Source: Cannabis sativa
Lineage: Eukaryota > Streptophyta > Magnoliopsida > Rosales > Cannabaceae
Direction of reading: 5' to 3'
Assembly: GCF_029168945.1 (NCBI RefSeq)
Contig: NC_083603.1
Span: 49,052,406-49,116,405, forward strand
Length of the DNA: 64,000 bases
Part shown: piece after piece, positions 47,399 through 58,487 of the stretch
Numbering within the stretch: position 1 is the stretch's first letter
Layout of the letters: every line of letters begins with the position of its first letter
Notes under the pieces: generated by a model
What the model saw: the letters and a program-made list of their open reading frames with translations, nothing else
Told to the model about the DNA's origin: nothing
The model's database searches: none
Translations under genes and position numbers: made by a program

Positions 47399-47790
47399 CA
47401 AGGTCGGCTCTGAGAGTAGGCGGGCTAGGCGTGCGCCTCGGGCCCTCAAACGCTCAAGGCTCTGAAATTGTGAAAAAAAATATATATTAATATATAGGTA
47501 AAATATTAAATAAGAAGAAAATATAATAGAAATTATTTGGTGTAGTGGTGAAAAGTCTTACTTTAAACTAAGAGATCATGGGATCAATTCCCAACCTCTA
47601 TTTTTTAATTTTTTTTAAACATATTTAATGTGTAGTTATGAGGGATTGAACTTTGAAGCTCTAAAGAGTTTTTAAAAGCTTTATCATTACACTAAGTACT
47701 AAAACTATAATTTTTATAATAGTTAAACTATATATAGGGCCCCAAAATTTGATTTTGGCTTAGGCCCCATATACCTTAAGACCGGCTCTG
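47399..47790. mobile_element. Non-autonomous hAT element, 392 bp, with internal Pol III-like boxes
   Basis: Ends CAAGGTCGGCTCTGAG and, from the right, CAGAGCCGGTCTTAAG, both variants of the CAGGGCCGG...-type hAT terminus. The exact 8-bp target duplication TGTATATG is at 47391-47398 and 47791-47798. Subterminal GGGCCC patches occur on both sides. Inside, TGGTGTAGTGG (47538-47548) matches the tRNA A-box consensus, and GGATCAATTCC (47581-47591) is one base from the B-box, 32 nt apart. Confidence 0.88.
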
Positions 47791-47798
47791 TGTATATG

Positions 47799-48859
47799 CT
47801 ATTATAAAGTGTGATACAAAATTAAGTGACCAATTATATTATAAGCATCAAAAGAGTATTAATTAAATTTTCATAGAATATATGTATATATACCATAAGT
47901 TAATTAATAATTTGTTGAGGGGTCAAATTGTAAATATTCAAAACTCATTCTAAGATGAGTCTATAAATAGGTAGTGATCCCCAAGAAACACTAGGGTTTC
48001 TGTATTTTCTATTTATATATTAGAGAAAATACTTTAGGAAATAGTGTATTCTTGGAAGATCATAACCTTTTGTGGAATCTCCAACAACGACTTCAAGTTA
48101 TAGTGCTTCTACTCATCTTTTATCATCATCTTCTTCTTTAATTTAGCAAAGGTTTTATAGATTTATGAGTTAAGGTTTTTTTTTATTAAATCACTTTTAA
48201 GAATATGTTTAAATCTATTATATATATATATATATATCTTGAATGTTTTATAACTCCTAACACTCTCACCTTAAGGATCCAATATGAAGCCTAAAGTTGG
48301 TGTAAATGCATCAATGTATTAATAGACCCTGGGTGATCACCAAATTCAATGGAGTCTATCACGACTTGAGTTCTCTCAAGTTGTTCTGTCTACTCACATA
48401 TATTGCTCTAGGTGAGCTATTATAGCCTCTCTCGATTTGTGGTATGCAACAAAACGATCCTCTCCACCCGACCCTTTGAGTCAGATGAAGAAATGTCAAT
48501 AGGGACTACTCCCTCAAAGATCGTGGTACTAGCCCTAAAAGACATGGGAAGGAAACATGGTAGCAGTCCCAGAAGCCTACACACAATAGGTCAAGTGGGG
48601 TTCAAGGAAGGTTTAGAGTTAAATCAAAAATAGGTGAGAAGTACTCGGCCAAAAAGAACAAGGCCAAAGGAAAGCTCACCCTAGAAGTGTCACCACGAAA
48701 GGAGCGACTCTACACGAGGAATCTCATGCAAGGGTCGAAGGTCACATGGGGAGTGAATCATGTCCCCGGAACCCATGCTTAAGTCAAATAAATTTTCAGT
48801 TTCTGTCATCCTTAATTCATCAAATTGTGTCCCCATAACCCATGCTTATTCTACTTGAC
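47799..48859. repeat. LTR-like and degenerate retroelement sequence, no gene
   Basis: A TATA box CTATAAATAG at about 47962-47971 is followed by transcript-like sequence (AGGGTTTCTGTATTTTC...), as in an LTR. Beyond 48240 the text resembles decayed retroelement interior. The 73-codon ORF at 48412 has no recognisable domain. Confidence 0.35.
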
Positions 48860-49220
48860 GGATTTTTTATGCCTCCTTTACGGATTTACCAGATGATATA
48901 AATTTTATAAGCCTTCACCAACACTATTAAAGATTGCATGCAAAACTTTATTATTACAACCAGATAATTTTTCATCTTCAATAGACTAATTAAGTTCATG
49001 TCTTACCTTAGAATAACCTTTATCTTCCTTTACACTAGGTAGAGAGCAACCCGAAAGTATAGCCCTCCAAGCCTTATCATCTTGTAACTTAATGAATGCC
49101 CTCATTCTGACCTTTTAGTAAGGATAATTAGTATCATTTAATAGAAGTGGGCGAGTGATAGAATTTCCTTCTACAAAGAAGGACATCTCATACAAAACAA
49201 ATTAAATGAAATAATATAAC
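48860..49220 (-). pseudogene. Degenerate copia gag fragment
   Basis: The minus strand can be read as a gag N-terminus in broken frames: MSFFVEGNSITRPLLLND, then VRMRAFIKLQDDKAWRA, then EDEKLSGCNNKVLHAIFNS. This corresponds to the 'W..RM.AF......AW' gag start of another copia lineage. It lies downstream (minus strand) of a primer site at 49251-49262. Confidence 0.55.
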
Positions 49221-49250
49221 TTTAAGATCTCACTAAGAGTTTAGTAATTT

Positions 49251-49262
49251 GCTCTGATACCA
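49251..49262 (-). other. Primer-binding site of a decayed minus-strand copia element
   Basis: The minus strand reads TGGTATCAGAGC, an exact match to the plant initiator-Met primer site. Sequence to its right from about 49264 (TGAAATACTATAG on the plus strand) should be the 5' LTR in minus orientation. The outer LTR boundary and a second LTR were not identified. Confidence 0.75.
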
Positions 49263-49263
49263 A

Positions 49264-51631
49264 TTGAAATACTATAGTTTATAATTGCTAATTTATTATT
49301 CAATTAACTAATTATTAATTAAATGTATAATAATAAAATTAGTATAGAAACAGTTTTATAGCTACAAACCAAGGTTCTATAACTACAGACCAGAAAACCA
49401 GTGAAGAACAATAGTACAGAAAAATAAAACCACACAAGGTTTTAATATGTGGTATCTAAAATCCTTGCAGATTGTTACTAGTCTACAGTGTCACATCCAA
49501 AGATAAGACTCATTAGTAATCTCAAAAGTACAAAGCTTTTAACTTATGAATAAATAAACTTCATCTTATTATATGTCGCAAGCTTGATGCATTCCACCTT
49601 AACAAATGAACCTTGCTAAAATTACAAGTATTCAAACCCTCTTCAATTTGCTTTAAGAGTACTTACTTTCTCCCCAGGAAAGACTTTAACCACTTTCTCC
49701 CTAAGGCTTGAAGAACCTTCTCCTGAAGGCTTATGCACTTTTTTCTCCTCCTTTGTTGAATTGTTTGAAGACTCAATACAATTACGAAGATATAAAAACA
49801 ACATAAATATAGCATACCAAACTATACTCTATACGAAACTCTTTTTTACAATATGTAAAAGAAATGCGAAAGAGCTAATTAAACCCCAATAGTCAATATG
49901 ATTATTTATAGACAATATACTTATATTAGACAGTAAATACACGGACTAAACCCTCCACAACTCACAAGGAAACTTTCTTAAATAAATTCTTCATTTTTTA
50001 TAAATTTCCTGTTTATGTAGCTACAAAATTATGGCTATATATGGCAAGAATTCTTTTTTTAAAGATAGGAACCAAAACTTTCATTTTATAACCTGAACAT
50101 GAAATAAAACTCAATAATAAAGTCAGATTCAAAGAGATACACGGCTCGAAAAGAACAACTCACAAGACTTGATTTTCTCATAATAAAGACATTATTTTTG
50201 TCAAACTTTCCCAATATAAAAAAGTTAGACAATAAATATTATCTTATTATTTAAATCAAATAAAACATATATAAAGAATATATATTTATATACGGCCGAT
50301 AATAAATATAAAATATTTTTATCAAATTAAATATGGTAAAAATAGAATTAAAAATAAATAATAATAATTTTTGTATATTTTTAATAAAATAATAAATAAT
50401 AATTATTTTTTTTTATTTATTTTACATTTTATGCATTCAAATACCATTACAAATAGTATAAAACTTATTTTTTTGTGGTAAATTTAAATTATATATTATA
50501 TCTTGTATTGGAGATAGTGGAAGATGGAAAAAAGAAAACTCAGAGCTTCTATTTTTATCATTATAATTGTGTGAGGCTTTCCCTTGCGGTAATATCAACC
50601 ATTGAGCATTATTTTCTTGCAAGTGAGTTTGGAAATGATAAGCTCTATCTACTTGCATATTGGTAAGCTAAAAGGAACTTTTGCTACAATTTAAGGGATC
50701 TTTTCACCTTTTCTTTTTTCATTTTATTAGTATAGCTATGATTATGGTATCACATGCAAAACTGACCAATACACTCCACACCCCTTACACATGTAATGTA
50801 GGGTTTTCATACATGTTTTTGACTGATTGGAGAAATGAATGTACCATATAAGTATTAAATAAATAAATAACTTTGTTAAGTAGCCAATAATATCTTCAGA
50901 AGAGAAGATTGGGAACATAAAGATGTGTAACTTTACGAATAATTATTGGGGTAAGTGAGTTTGCAATTCTCAAGGTTGGACTGATGTGATAATCAATGAT
51001 ATTGGGACCCAAAGTAATTGTATATAATCCCAAAATTAATAAATTCTATAATCAATCCTAATTGAGCTTAGATCATAGGCCAAAACAATTAAAAGGAAAA
51101 GATAAAAAAACAATAGATTAGAGGAACTCCCTCCCAAGAGTTGTTAGCTTTCACTAGAGGCAAACCTACTATTGGTAATGATAAGAATTTGGGTCTCCAT
51201 TCATTATCTAAATCATCATCATCACAATCCTATACAATACATTATTAAATAATTTAAAAAAACACTTTCAAAATAATAATTATTTTAATAATAAATATAA
51301 CTGAAAAAGAAGAAAGACAGCTCTTCTTGACCTCTCCTCTATAGCAACATTTATGGAACATGAATTCAACTTGGTGGTGTGTGTACTATGTATAGCCGAA
51401 TAAGGCAAGCAATGTACACGCCACCGTTTTATGAGTGGGTTCTTTAGTTGTAATTATAAAGACAGTTGGTTTTTTTTTTAGGACTCTTTAAAATTCAATT
51501 AAAATGGGAATCCCTAAAAATTGAATAATAAAAATTTATTATCAACGCCTTAACATATATTTAATTAAAATATATTAATAATAATCAATATCCAATATTA
51601 ATGTTATGGGATATTTCACACTATAGTCATA
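49264..51631. other. Probable LTR remnant followed by AT-rich spacer
   Basis: The first several hundred bases are presumably LTR of the element primed at 49251. From about 50200 onward the sequence is very AT-rich and featureless. Short overlapping ORFs near 50437-50666 lie on both strands and show no recognisable content. Confidence 0.45.
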
Positions 51632-51640
51632 TTTTTATTA

Positions 51641-52003
51641 GGATAAATACTATTTTGGATCATGTATTTTATAAAAGTTATTAATTAGACCATCTGTTTT
51701 GTTAAATGATAAAATAGACTTTCTATTTTCTAAAATTGTACTAAGCTGATATTTTGTTAAAATAAAACTTAACAATAATCTGATCTAGAGATGTTATAAC
51801 AAAACAGATTATATTTTTGTATCTGTTCGTATTAGAAATTGTCTTAAAGTTGGTTATATTACAAAAATAAAATAGTTAAAAATTGAGTTCAGGGTACTAT
51901 TTTTACCATTTAAGAAAATATAAGGTCTATTTGGTCATTTAACAAAATAGAAAGTCCAATTAATTACTTTTACAAAACACAAGGTCCAAAATAATATTTA
52001 CCC
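51641..52003. mobile_element. Mutator-like MITE, copy 3
   Basis: 363 bp; left end GGATAAATACTATTTTGG, right end read inward GGGTAAATATTATTTTGG. Exact 9-bp target duplication TTTTTATTA at 51632-51640 and 52004-52012. Same internal landmarks as the other two copies (GATCTAGAGATGTTATAACAAAA). Confidence 0.87.
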
Positions 52004-52012
52004 TTTTTATTA

Positions 52013-52938
52013 TCACTTTACACAATAGTCTTTTTTTAATAATTTTTTACAAAATAGTCTTCCATATACCTCTGACATCCCTTAAAATTTTCTTGAAAAT
52101 TCTATACATTTTAACACTTTGATGAAAATTCTCAATATTGTGTATGCATGTACTCCAAACATAAGTCATTTTGGAAAGAAAGAAAAAAATCAAAAGAATT
52201 AAAGTGATATTAAAATCAATTTACAAAATGAAAATTAAAATAATTATTTATATAAAATAAAAGATTATTTACATAATTATTGTAAATATCTAAAAAAAAA
52301 TAATATTTCTACTGTGGGATGAACATGTTTGTCTTCCATACCATTCTCCACTTAAACAACAGAAGGCCTTCAATCTGTCACCAAATTCTTTCTTTGACTC
52401 CAACATCAAGAGTGTTATATTATATTTGTTATGTAATATAGGAAAAATTAAAATATTAAAATGTCACATATTATATATTAATATAAGATTAATGTATATA
52501 ATGTGATTGAGAGTTGCGTACATGTATTATTCATATAAATTGTAACATAAGAGGTGAAGTTACTTACATTTTGTAACCTCCACAATTATCACTAATATTA
52601 AGTGTGTAAAAAAGTGTTACACATCTTAATTTAAAATTCTTAATGCTATAGGAGTTATGATGTATGTATGCGTTACATTTGAGTCTATGGGGTTATGAGT
52701 TTAAATTTCAAAATGTATGATCTTAAACACTATAAATAGAGGTCTTTAGTTCACTTGTGAAGACACTTTTTTTGTGAGTTTCTATCAAAGAGAGCACCTT
52801 GCTAGAAACTATAAGTTTGATAAATCCAGAAAGCTATTTCCATTTCTTTCTTATCTAAGTGCTTGTGGTAGGGGAAAATAAGCTTTTAGACAAAAGTGTA
52901 AAACCTTGTTCAAGTTTTGTGACTTCCCTACTTGACAC
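52013..52938. other. AT-rich spacer, no gene seen
   Basis: No recognisable domain. A stretch at about 52735-52870 (TATAAATAGAGGTC, then transcript-like text) looks like part of an LTR but ends could not be set. Confidence 0.45.
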
Positions 52939-52941
52939 TTA

Positions 52942-53256
52942 GGTGGCGTTTGGTTGAAGGTAATGAAATGGAATGGAATGGAAAGGAAACAATTTTTATT
53001 CCATTCCTTTGTTTGATTGCATTTTAAAGTATTGAAATAGCATTCCAATGGCATGCTCTTTCCACCATTTTGGTGGAATGGCTATTCCATTTTAAAAAGA
53101 AAGGAATGACCATTCCAATGTAACAAGAAAAAAAATTTAATGATTTTTTTATCAATTTTTTTTATGCATTTTAAATTTTATTCCATTCCATTCCTATTTC
53201 TATTCTCATTCCCATTCCCATTCCTGTATTTTTATTCCTCCCAACCAAACGCCTCC
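52942..53256. mobile_element. PIF/Harbinger (Tourist-like) MITE
   Basis: 315 bp. Left end GGTGGCGTTTGGTTG, right end read inward GGAGGCGTTTGGTTG (14 of 15 identical), flanked by TTA on both sides (52939-52941, 53257-53259), the 3-bp target of this superfamily. The inner arms are GGAATGGAATGG-type on the left and CCATTCCATTCC on the right, forming a long hairpin. No coding sequence. Confidence 0.82.
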
Positions 53257-53294
53257 TTAGTGTTAGTGGTGTTGAGATTGCTCTCACATCTATA

Positions 53295-53484
53295 CAGGGC
53301 AAGCCCTAGGCTAAGATAGGCTAGGCCCAATCCTAGAGCCCACTCATTTAGGGGCCCAAATAAAAAAAAAATACCTCTTAAAAATACATATTTTTTAATA
53401 ATATTTGAAAATACCATTTATCTTTATAGTAAGGGCCCAAATTTTTTTATGTTTATGGCCCATTTGATCTGATGGTTGGCACGG
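53295..53484. mobile_element. Short non-autonomous hAT-like element
   Basis: 190 bp. Left CAGGGCAAGCC, right read inward CCGTGCCAACC (8 of 11 identical); exact 8-bp target duplication CATCTATA (53287-53294, 53485-53492). Internal GGCCC patches resemble those of the 47399 element. It lies 38 bp from the Harbinger MITE. Confidence 0.75.
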
Positions 53485-53492
53485 CATCTATA

Positions 53493-54077
53493 TGTATACT
53501 ACTATTTACATTGTACTTTTATTTATTATGTTTTTATAAGGAAAATTTACATGGTATACTAATTTTTACTATTTTCTTACAAAAATACTGCCAGACGGTA
53601 TTTTTTACTTTTTTACTGTGTTTTTTTATAAGTTTCATACTACAGTATATTGTGTTAAGCTTTTACTGTTGTTCTACTGGTATTTTTTTAGTAATTTTAC
53701 TATTGTTTTGAGTAGTTATGTTTTGTGTTCTACTGGTGTATTATAAAAACACAATATTTTTTAAAAGATTTCCGTGTAACAGTATTTTTGTAAAAGTTAA
53801 CCAAAATTCAAGTATTTTTGTAAGTTTCCTTCTATAATTTTCTCTTTATCTTCTTTTCTATACTTATTATGTGTATATTTTATCAAAAATTGTAACATTA
53901 TTTTATTAATATTATTATTCTTGTAAATTTTATCTTTGAATTATATTTTGACATTGATCTTTATATTGAAACATTTATAAATTTCCAACCGAGGATACAT
54001 TATTATACACACTTTCTTCTTTTCTTCTTTTGGCATATAGGAAAAAAATCTCAATATAAATAGCATAGAAATATATA
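53493..54077. other. AT-rich spacer
   Basis: No gene is seen; the ORF at 53472-53711 is low-complexity Phe/Leu/Ile from T-rich sequence. Confidence 0.55.
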
Positions 54078-54596
54078 TCTATTCTATATAAAATGTGACT
54101 ATATAACAGAATTTTTGATTTATGAGAAATTATTGAGTGATTTTTTTTTAAATAAAAAAAATAATAAATTATTAGATGTTACCACGTAAAGGGTCAACAT
54201 CCATGTAGTTAGTTAAACTTAAATTTAATTAATTCAAATAAAAATTTGTTCATATTATTTATTTTTTTTATTAAAAACTATATTCAAATTTTGATATTAA
54301 GAATTAGTTAAATTTTAAATATTATTTTATATTAAATTTGAATGTTTTGATAGTTTAATCAGATGAACATTTTCATTAATTCCGAAAATAAATTTAGGAC
54401 GAATAATAATTTTTTTTAATTACTATCATAAAGTATAATAGTAATTTTTATTTTTATTTAAATTACTATTATGTTTTCAAATTACAATGATTATCACTAT
54501 ATTGAATATTATTAATTTTAAAATTATAATATTAAATAAAAAATAAAAACTAAAATAAAATTAGCATACGTGACTTGACACGTAACATCTATCTAG
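54078..54596 (+). mobile_element. Non-autonomous Helitron (probable)
   Basis: Starts TC after an A at 54077. Near the 3' end a hairpin TACGTG/CACGTA (54567-54584) is followed by 12 nt ending CTAG at 54596 and a T at 54597. These are the classical Helitron features (5' TC, 3' hairpin plus CTRR, A^T target). 519 bp, no helicase ORF. The 5' end is the less certain boundary. Confidence 0.55.
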
Positions 54597-54807
54597 TATA
54601 TATATATATATATGACGACTGATATCTATATATAAATATAAGGTAATGAAGATTTTTCACTCACACATATATATAATATTTATCTTTAACATTCTTCCTA
54701 TATTTTTTCTTTCTTACATTATTAATAAAGATAGTATTTTTTTTTTTTTTTTATTTGTAGTTACATTAAAGTTGATCTATGAATGATTTGAATATTACAA
54801 TGGGGTT

Positions 54808-55770
54808 GGGGTCGATGTCTTGTTATTTTTCTGTTACTTTGTAGCTATCTTTTTATTATTTTATAGTAATTTTCATGTTGTTGTTTAGGTGTTCTATAGT
54901 TGTGTTTTAGTTGTTTTTATACATTTTTTTATTGTACAGTTATTTTTTTATTGATTTTGAATTTATGTGCATTTGTTAGGGTGTATATTTTTAGTTTATT
55001 CATCATAACTTTTTTTATTGTATATATGTGCATTTGTTTTGCTATTTTTATGTCGTGTTTTAGTTATTTTTAAGTGATTTTCAGAATATTTTTTTTGTTA
55101 TACAATTATTTTTTAGTTGTTTTTTGATTTATGTGCATTTAATATGGTGTATATTTCTTTTGTCAAAAAAAAAAAAATGGTGTATATTTTTAATTTATTC
55201 TTGACAATTTTTTTGTTATATGTGTGTTGCTTTGTAGATGTAGATACATATATTTAGTTTATTTTTGATACATTTTTTTTTGAAATACTCTGATAAGTTT
55301 TTTTTTTTTTAAATTCACACAATGTGCACTAGTAGATATTGGCATACTAAAATTATATTGCTATCAAGTTAATTTTTTGTTATTTTAATTATATATTACC
55401 ATTATATTATATACCCTATTTGAAAATTATACAATTTTCTATTATTAATGTAACATTTTATTTAATTTTGAAAAAAATTATCATTTTAATTGTCACTAAC
55501 TCAAAAAGGAAGAAAAAAAAATAAAAGTATGAAATGTAACAAACAAATTTTATAAAAAAAAAAAAATTACATAATAGTACAAATAGATAATTAAGTTGTT
55601 AAACTAAGTTAAAAAAAAATCGTAATACAAAAACTTGTTGATTAGTTGATATTGTTTCGTATATTGCAACGAGGTCGATGTCTTGCTATTTTTCTGTTGC
55701 TTTGTAGGTGTCTTTTTGTTGTTTTATAGTTATTTTCGTGTTATTATTTAAGTGTTCTATAGTTGCTTTT
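54808..55770. repeat. Dispersed ~100-bp direct repeat
   Basis: GTCGATGTCTTG.TATTTTTCTGTT.CTTTGTAG... occurs at 54811-54920 and again at 55673-55765 with about 90% agreement by eye. The intervening DNA contains more diverged echoes (TTTTTAGTTGTTTTT, GTGCATTTG repeated around 54960-55140). No coding capacity. Confidence 0.6.
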
Positions 55771-55816
55771 AGTGTAGGGTAATAGTATCACATATCAACT
55801 AATAACTTAGGATCCT

Positions 55817-55874
55817 GGATTTAAACCTATGCCTCTCTTTTTTCCAGTTTTCCCATTCTCTCACCACTAAGCTA
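55817..55874 (-). repeat. tRNA-like Pol III promoter pair (SINE-like)
   Basis: On the minus strand TAGCTTAGTGG (55864-55874) fits the A-box consensus exactly and GGTTTAAATCC (55817-55827) is one base from the B-box, 36 nt apart. No tRNA cloverleaf forms around them that I can see. This is the arrangement of a tRNA-derived SINE head; the tail was not delimited. Confidence 0.45.
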
Positions 55875-55885
55875 GCTTTAGTGAC

Positions 55886-58414
55886 TTTATAGTTATTTTT
55901 TAGTTGCTTTAATTTTTCTAATTTTATTGAAACACGATATTTTTATAATTTTAAAATTTTAACACAGTATTTTTAAAAACTTAATAACAAAAAACATATG
56001 TTTACAGTAAAAATATTAAAAAATAACAAAAAAAGATATGTATTTTTGTAAAACCCCCTAAAATAAATATGACAATTTTTTTTTTTTTCATTTGTTTGAT
56101 ATAGAATATTAAAATTATTTTTTAAACAAAAAAAGAGTCTACTTTTTTTTTTTAAATGGAAGGATTGAGTGTAAAGAATTAAAAAAAATATAATGTGCAT
56201 TTTAATAAGATTGGATATGGTTTTATATAATTTTGGATGACCATTATACTTAAATACTCCTTTGAATAAACAACTTCTTATTTAAAAAAGTCTTATTACA
56301 CAAATTCTGAAGAAATAAAATGCGCTTATTTTGTATAACAAATATACAGATTTTATATAACACACTTTCATATTTGTAATTTGAATTATGACAAGGTTTA
56401 GGTTACAATAGATAACTAGATACACAAATACAATATAACAAAAAGGTAGGTGGAGATGACTTTAGGCTCTTGGTAGATTATTAAGAACTACCCCAGAAAC
56501 AACAATCAATAATGTATTAAGGTTTTAAATAGTATATTGGTGTGGTTGTTTTACTTGTATATTGTATATCAATAATTTAAACAAGCTTTAAATGATTTAG
56601 CATCAAATTTAAAAAAAAATGACTAATGAGGAGGAGGCGGATGAACCTACTCTTTTTTGCTTTCATTAAAGAAAACCACCCACTTTTAACTTTTATGTTT
56701 GCTCTTTTGCCATATTGTACTAGTTTACCTTTTGCTTTAGTCCCTTTTCTCATGTTCTTACTTATTAAGAATAGGTAGTAGTGTGCATAGTTATGACTTT
56801 TCATAGTAGGCCTAAACATGTAATATTGATATACTGTTTAAAATCATACAAACAAATTAAAAAGAGGAGTTACAATTCATGTAGTTGAGTTACAAATTTG
56901 GTAACTTATAATTACAAGATTCATAACTTTTTCTCTTATGTGTATAGGAGTTACATATTTGGTCATATGTAATTTATTATTTGTTTAGATGTTAATGTTA
57001 GCAGTTAAAAGAAATGATAAGAGAAGAGTTACATACTTGTAGCGGTTAAGACGTATTGGCATTTAAAAATGTCAAAAGAGATTAGTGGACCAAGTAGATT
57101 GGAGAGGTGTGTTGCCTATAGTGTGCATCAGACAATGTTTACATAACAATTTTATTTTAGAGTTGTTATGCAACTTATTACGTGTTCTAATTGGTCGTAT
57201 GATCTTTTTATTTGTGTTCATAAACATTCAATTAAACATTTTGTGATAGCCATGGAGTTGGTGGATAATTTTTAAATATTTAAAGGAGTATTTGAACTCT
57301 GTAAAAAGTGGTCACTTTCTTTTTAAAGTGTTCTCATAGTGTTGTTGATGAAATAGTTTGTTGTTGGGCAAAATCTACCAAGAATTGAAGTCTTTACGCA
57401 TATATCCTGCTTGGAAAAAATCAACTACAGCTTCGCAAAAGTTTTACCCCAAAATGTGTCACTAAGTAGTATTTAAAAAAATAACTAACAAACTTTATGG
57501 CAATGTACAAATCTCGAATTACATTGAGAAAATGTCTTTGTAATAAGATTACATGTATTTCAATATATATATATATATTTGAGTTAATCTTAAAGTTAGC
57601 ATAAAGCATGAAGAAAATAATGTGAGAGTGATAGTTCAACTATATTGTGTGTATAAGAAATTTTATCTAGACATATGATCTGTGAAAAAAAAAAAAAAAC
57701 CAATGCTCAATAATTTTTAAATAAATAAATAAATTTAAAGTAATAATATCATTTCAAACTTCTATAAATTATGGTCGAGTGAAAATTTGACAAATTTTTT
57801 AAACCGTAAAAGATTAGTAAAAATAACATCTAATTAGGAAGATAATAATGTCATCCATTATCCAAGCAATCACAGCATGTGAAATTAAGAATCTCGATGT
57901 GGACATCCAAGATCCTTACAGATGGTAGTTCTCTTCTCCTACTCAACTTCAAAGCTGTGGCAAATTGGGCTAACATGAAATCAATGGAGATCTCCTTCGG
58001 GATGATTTAGAGAGAGATGTTCTAGTGAATTGCAGGTGTATGTGTTCTATTTTTCTGTTTGTCTTCTTATTATGTTTTGTGTCTGTATAGCATTCTGCTG
58101 CTTTGTTTAGTAGTTGGACTGTTTTGTTGCTTAGTTTTCTTGCTGTTTCATTTGGTAATGTAACCGAGAGAGGCTTTTCTCCTTTGTCTGTTGTTTATGT
58201 TTGTTTCCTTGATTCCATCAAAAGAGGAAGAAAAGAGTTAAGAGTATATTGTTATGAGAGTGAGTGTCATTAAGAAAACAAAAAAAGAAAACAAAAAAAG
58301 AGTAAAAACACCTATATAACGTTTTCTCTTCTGGATTTGCTCGTATATATTTCCAAGTTATAAATTATAATGACTGAGATTCATAAGAAAAATAAATAAA
58401 AATTGTGGTTAAAA
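55886..58414. other. Gene-free AT-rich spacer
   Basis: No gene is seen. Segments at 56860-56960 have repeated GAGTTACA motifs. A GC-richer part at 57890-58230 (around CTTCGGGATGATTTAGAG) looks like a decayed exon or retroelement 3' end but gives no readable domain. Confidence 0.5.
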
Positions 58415-58441
58415 TGACAGCTGTGGGATTTGAACCCACGC

Positions 58442-58485
<44 letters not shown>
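58415..58485 (-). tRNA. tRNA-Leu(UAG)-like gene lacking the variable arm
   Basis: On the minus strand: acceptor stem GACAGTT / AGCTGTC (one T-G pair), D-arm TGGCCGAGTGGTCTAAGGC (good A-box), anticodon stem CCAGA/TCTGG with loop TTTAGGC (anticodon UAG), T-arm GTGGG-TTCAAAT-CCCAC (good B-box), discriminator A. Only GC separates the anticodon stem from the T-stem, whereas leucine tRNAs have a long variable arm of 10 or more bases. At 71 nt it is about 10 nt short. A TTTT follows directly downstream, ACACAAG lies at the 5' side and a TATATATTTA stretch about 30 bp upstream, as in real plant tRNA genes. It may be a decayed copy; leucine charging usually tolerates variable-arm changes poorly. Confidence 0.85.

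Positions 58486-58487
<2 letters not shown>

Noticed and set aside
46906..48260. A complete solo LTR
   Set aside because: A TATA-like box and transcript-like text are present, but I could not find matching 5-bp duplications or clean TG/CA ends.
48412..48633. 73-codon ORF as a possible gene
   Set aside because: No recognisable motif and it lies in decayed retroelement sequence.
56577..56819. 80-codon minus-strand ORF rich in Lys/Arg
   Set aside because: Single unsupported ORF in AT-rich DNA without recognisable domain, promoter or splice context.
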